From: Chondrosia reniformis
Taxonomy: Eukaryota > Porifera > Demospongiae > Chondrillida > Chondrillidae
DNA: 64,000 nucleotides
Assembly (NCBI GenBank): GCA_947172415.1
Contig: OX359192.1
Location: 5,644,501-5,708,500, forward strand
Reading direction: 5' to 3'
Both the position numbers and the translations under genes were made by a program. A model generated the notes under the pieces. That model ran no database searches. It saw only the letters and a list, made by a program, of their open reading frames with translations, and was not told where the DNA came from. Positions 61,583 through 64,000 of this stretch are shown here, in pieces. Every line of letters begins with the position of its first letter. Position 1 is the first letter of the stretch.

Positions 61583-64000
61583 ATGTTGAATCGTTTCCCG
61601 CGGTTAGGTTTTTTTGAGAAGACTCTTAAAAGGCTTTGTGATAGAGAAATACTTTGGTTTGCTCGCTTCTCCACGAAATCTTCACCCAAAAAAGAGTGAG
61701 AGTAATCTACTTCACATGTTGCAAGCCAATTTCCAAACCTAAAGTGTTACCACATCGTCTCTTTCATGACTTAGAGTCAGAAATGTTGGTATAATGGCGC
61801 ACATTGATGCGGGAAAGACGACGACGACGGAACGACTGTTATATTACTCTGGTGCCACGAAGAGATTGGGCAGTTAGTCGCCATTATGCCAGTTGTATGT
61901 GTGTAACTATATGTGACGTCATTAACCTGCTATGCCACTTACCTGTTAAACGCTGACACTTTTTAGTTTCCACTGTTGGTTTATGTGTGATTGTCCATCT
62001 CGTGTACATGTGTTAAAAAGATGAAAGAAAACTATAATATTTAATTTATTTTTACAGCAGGTGTATTAGATTATTCAAGTTAATTACACAGAACCTGTGC
62101 AAATGATAAGCAAATAAAAATCACTGGAACATGTTACAGCCAAGTGACTGCAGTCTAATCTTGGAAGCAATATGTTCCAGTGATAGCCTTTGCACTCGCT
62201 CTGTGTAATTAATTCCCTTGGTTCATTGTGAGCACTCAGTCTCGCTTAGATTGTAGCCTCATCTTCAATATAAAACCACAAGTGTTTCACTTGTGGTGGA
62301 TTAATGAGTGAGGGCAGTCATTCAACTTACTTTGAAGTGTACCACACTGATGAACCCAAATGAGGGTGAAACAGCTGGCTGTGGTTCTTTGATGAATTTT
62401 TTCCATCTTGGATGATTGGGAGGCATTCACTGGTTGCCAATTTAATAGGACTTCAATTCCCCAGCCAAGATTAGATTGCAGTCACTTGGCTGGTTTGGTA
62501 TAATACTTTTCAGTGATTATTTGCTTATCATTATAGCCTTTGCACTCGCTCTGTGTAATTAATTCCCTTGGTTCATTGTGAGCACTCAGTCTCGCTTAGA
62601 TTGTAGCCTCATCTTCAATATAAAACCACAAGTGTTTCACTTGTGGTGGATTAATGAGTGAGGGCAGTCATCCAACTTACTTTGAAGTGTACCACACTGA
62701 TGAACCCAAATGAGGGTGAAACAGCTGGCTGTGGTTCTTTGATGAATTTTTTCCATCTTGGATGATTGGGAGGCATTCACTGGTTGCCAATTTAATAGGA
62801 CTTCAGTTCCCCAGCCAAGATTAGATTGCAGTCACTTGGCTGGTTTGGTATAATACTTTTCAGTGATTATTTGCTTATCATTATCCTTATTTGTTGTACT
62901 TTATTATTGTACATAAATATAGAGGTTTCATTGTCCTCCATATACAGCTGTTGATGATGGAAACACTGTAACAGATTATATGAAATTGGAGCGAGAAAGA
63001 GGCATCACAATTGGTTCTGCATGTGTGACATATGAATGGAGGGGTTGCCATGTCAACCTCATAGATACACCAGGTAATGAGATGCTACATTGTCAATTAT
63101 ACATTACATACATATGCGTACATAGTCAAGGACTCACAAAAGATCAAAAAAAGAAGACAAATATTCCCAGGGTCACTGATGAAAGGTGGAATTCCCAGAA
63201 AAAGCCATGACCATTGGAGAAGAAGAAGGAGGAGAAAACTCTTCTATCCTCATACCAAGCTCTCACTAGGTTTAGTTTTCTATAGTGCTTTTACTCTAAA
63301 GTAGATGTAGCATGTTAAAAATGGTATTAGATTGTACATTATATGTACTCTATATTTTCATTCACTTTAAATAGGTCATGTTGATTTCACTATTGAGGTT
63401 GAAAGGTCACTGCGTGTTCTTGATGGAGTCGTTGCTGTATTTGATGCTTCAGTAGGGGTCCAAGTACGTTAGGTTATCCAAACTTTCTATGATAGAGTCA
63501 GTATGAACACTTAATATCTGTTTCAAGGCCCAGAGTATGTCAGTTTGGAAACAAGCTAGGAGATATGAAATTCCCGTAATTGCCTTCATAAACAAAATGG
63601 ATAAACAGAATGCCAAGTAAAAATATGATGTATGTTGTTTGTTTTTATATTATCAATTGGACTTTTAGCTTCAGTTTAGCTGTTGATTCTTTGGCAAAGA
63701 AACTCAATATAGTTCCACTTGTTATGCAAGTAAGCAGATCATATGATTGTCATGCAGCAGTCATGTGACATTCCAGTCTCTCTAGCTGTCTGTTGTCAAA
63801 GACCGTTCATTCAAAGGAGTAATGGATCTAGTCTCTGAAGAGTTGTATATCTGGTCTGGAGAAGAGCGGGATGGAAGGGAGTTTCTTTGTTTAAAGAGTG
63901 GATCTATCCCAAATGGACTTCTTGACAGAGTTGCATTTGTTAATTACAGAAGGAAACTTGTTGAACAAGTGAGTCAGACATCAAAGGTAGCCACTTATGT
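61583..64000 (+). CDS. GFM2: Mitochondrial ribosome-releasing factor 2 (EF-G2mt), 5' part only
   Basis: The gene runs off the right edge. Exons are 61583-61695, 61775-61872, 62948-63073, 63375-63463, 63528-63616, 63669-63729 and 63786-63968. The first encodes a basic presequence ([20 protein letters not shown]) for mitochondrial import. The second carries the P-loop [18 protein letters not shown]. Later exons carry switch [15 protein letters not shown], the G3 motif [20 protein letters not shown] and the G4 motif [15 protein letters not shown] before switch I and the [12 protein letters not shown] block fit GFM2 rather than GFM1. Family knowledge: GFM2 acts with RRF to split mitochondrial ribosomes after termination. 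Intron 2 contains a 350-bp tandem duplication and intron 3 a dispersed repeat. Confidence 0.9.
62085..62884. repeat. 350-bp tandem duplication with an inverted arm, GFM2 intron 2
   Basis: The unit starting TAGCCTTTGCACTCGCTCTG is present at 62184-62533 and again at 62534-62883 with only about two substitutions. 62085-62160 (AATGATAAGCAAATA ... CCAAGTGACTGCAGTCTAAT) is an inverted version of the unit's end (GATTAGATTGCAGTCACTTG ... TTATTTGCTTATCATT). This suggests a fold-back or TIR element that duplicated in place. Confidence 0.88.
63115..63335 (-). repeat. Dispersed ~220-bp repeat, copy 9 (reverse)
   Basis: Reads in reverse from GGACTCACAAAAGATCAAAA through GGTGGAATTCCCAGAAAAAG and TCTCACTAGGTTTAGTTTTC to TAAAGTAGATGTAGCATGTT. 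It lies in GFM2 intron 3. Confidence 0.9.

Overview
This window is eukaryotic nuclear DNA from an early-branching animal. It is AT-rich and gene-dense, and its genes are cut by many short introns. SCAPER, Islet-type and other LIM-homeobox genes, a Rab11-FIP-like gene and a ten-PDZ scaffold point to a metazoan. The compact layout and the small LIM-homeobox set suggest a demosponge such as Amphimedon; that assignment is inference, because no search was run. Exon limits below come from reading splice sites and conserved protein motifs by eye.

Layout. 0.2-1.3 kb: HAD-type phosphatase (-). 1.4-4.6 kb: a von Willebrand A (VWA) protein (-) whose start codon opens an exact copy of the histone H3 N-terminal tail; this is the standout of the window. 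4.7-5.1 kb: small DUF1761 membrane protein (+). 5.4-9.5 kb: PDIA3/ERp57-like disulfide isomerase (-) with three intronic minisatellites. 11.5-16.1 kb: nicotinamide-riboside-kinase-like gene (-). 16.3-17.4 kb: LARP6-like RNA-binding protein (+). 17.6-19.5 kb: Rab11-FIP-like protein with C2, a Sec5-like TIG domain and a Rab-binding coil (+), with tRNA-Gln in an intron. 19.7-20.6 kb: ribosomal protein L17 (-). 21.1-22.6 kb: GOLPH3 (+). 22.8-23.6 kb: coiled-coil gene (-) with tRNA-Arg in an intron. 23.7-33.3 kb: ten-PDZ scaffold (+) with coding minisatellites. 34.3-40.4 kb: EFL1 ribosome-maturation GTPase (-). 40.5-51.1 kb: SCAPER (+). 51.5-54.0 kb and 57.4-60.1 kb: two tandem LIM-homeobox genes (-), the first Islet-like. 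61.6 kb to the end: start of mitochondrial GFM2 (+), cut by the window edge.

The genes are unrelated housekeeping and developmental genes, not an operon. A repeating design is seen: several neighbouring pairs are divergent with only about 70-160 bp between start codons (H3-tail/VWA and DUF1761, NMRK and LARP6, coiled-coil and PDZ, EFL1 and SCAPER), which suggests shared bidirectional promoters, while the other neighbours converge. Introns carry a roughly 220-bp dispersed repeat (nine copies), a tRNA-derived SINE-like sequence, several hairpin or inverted-repeat elements and many minisatellites.
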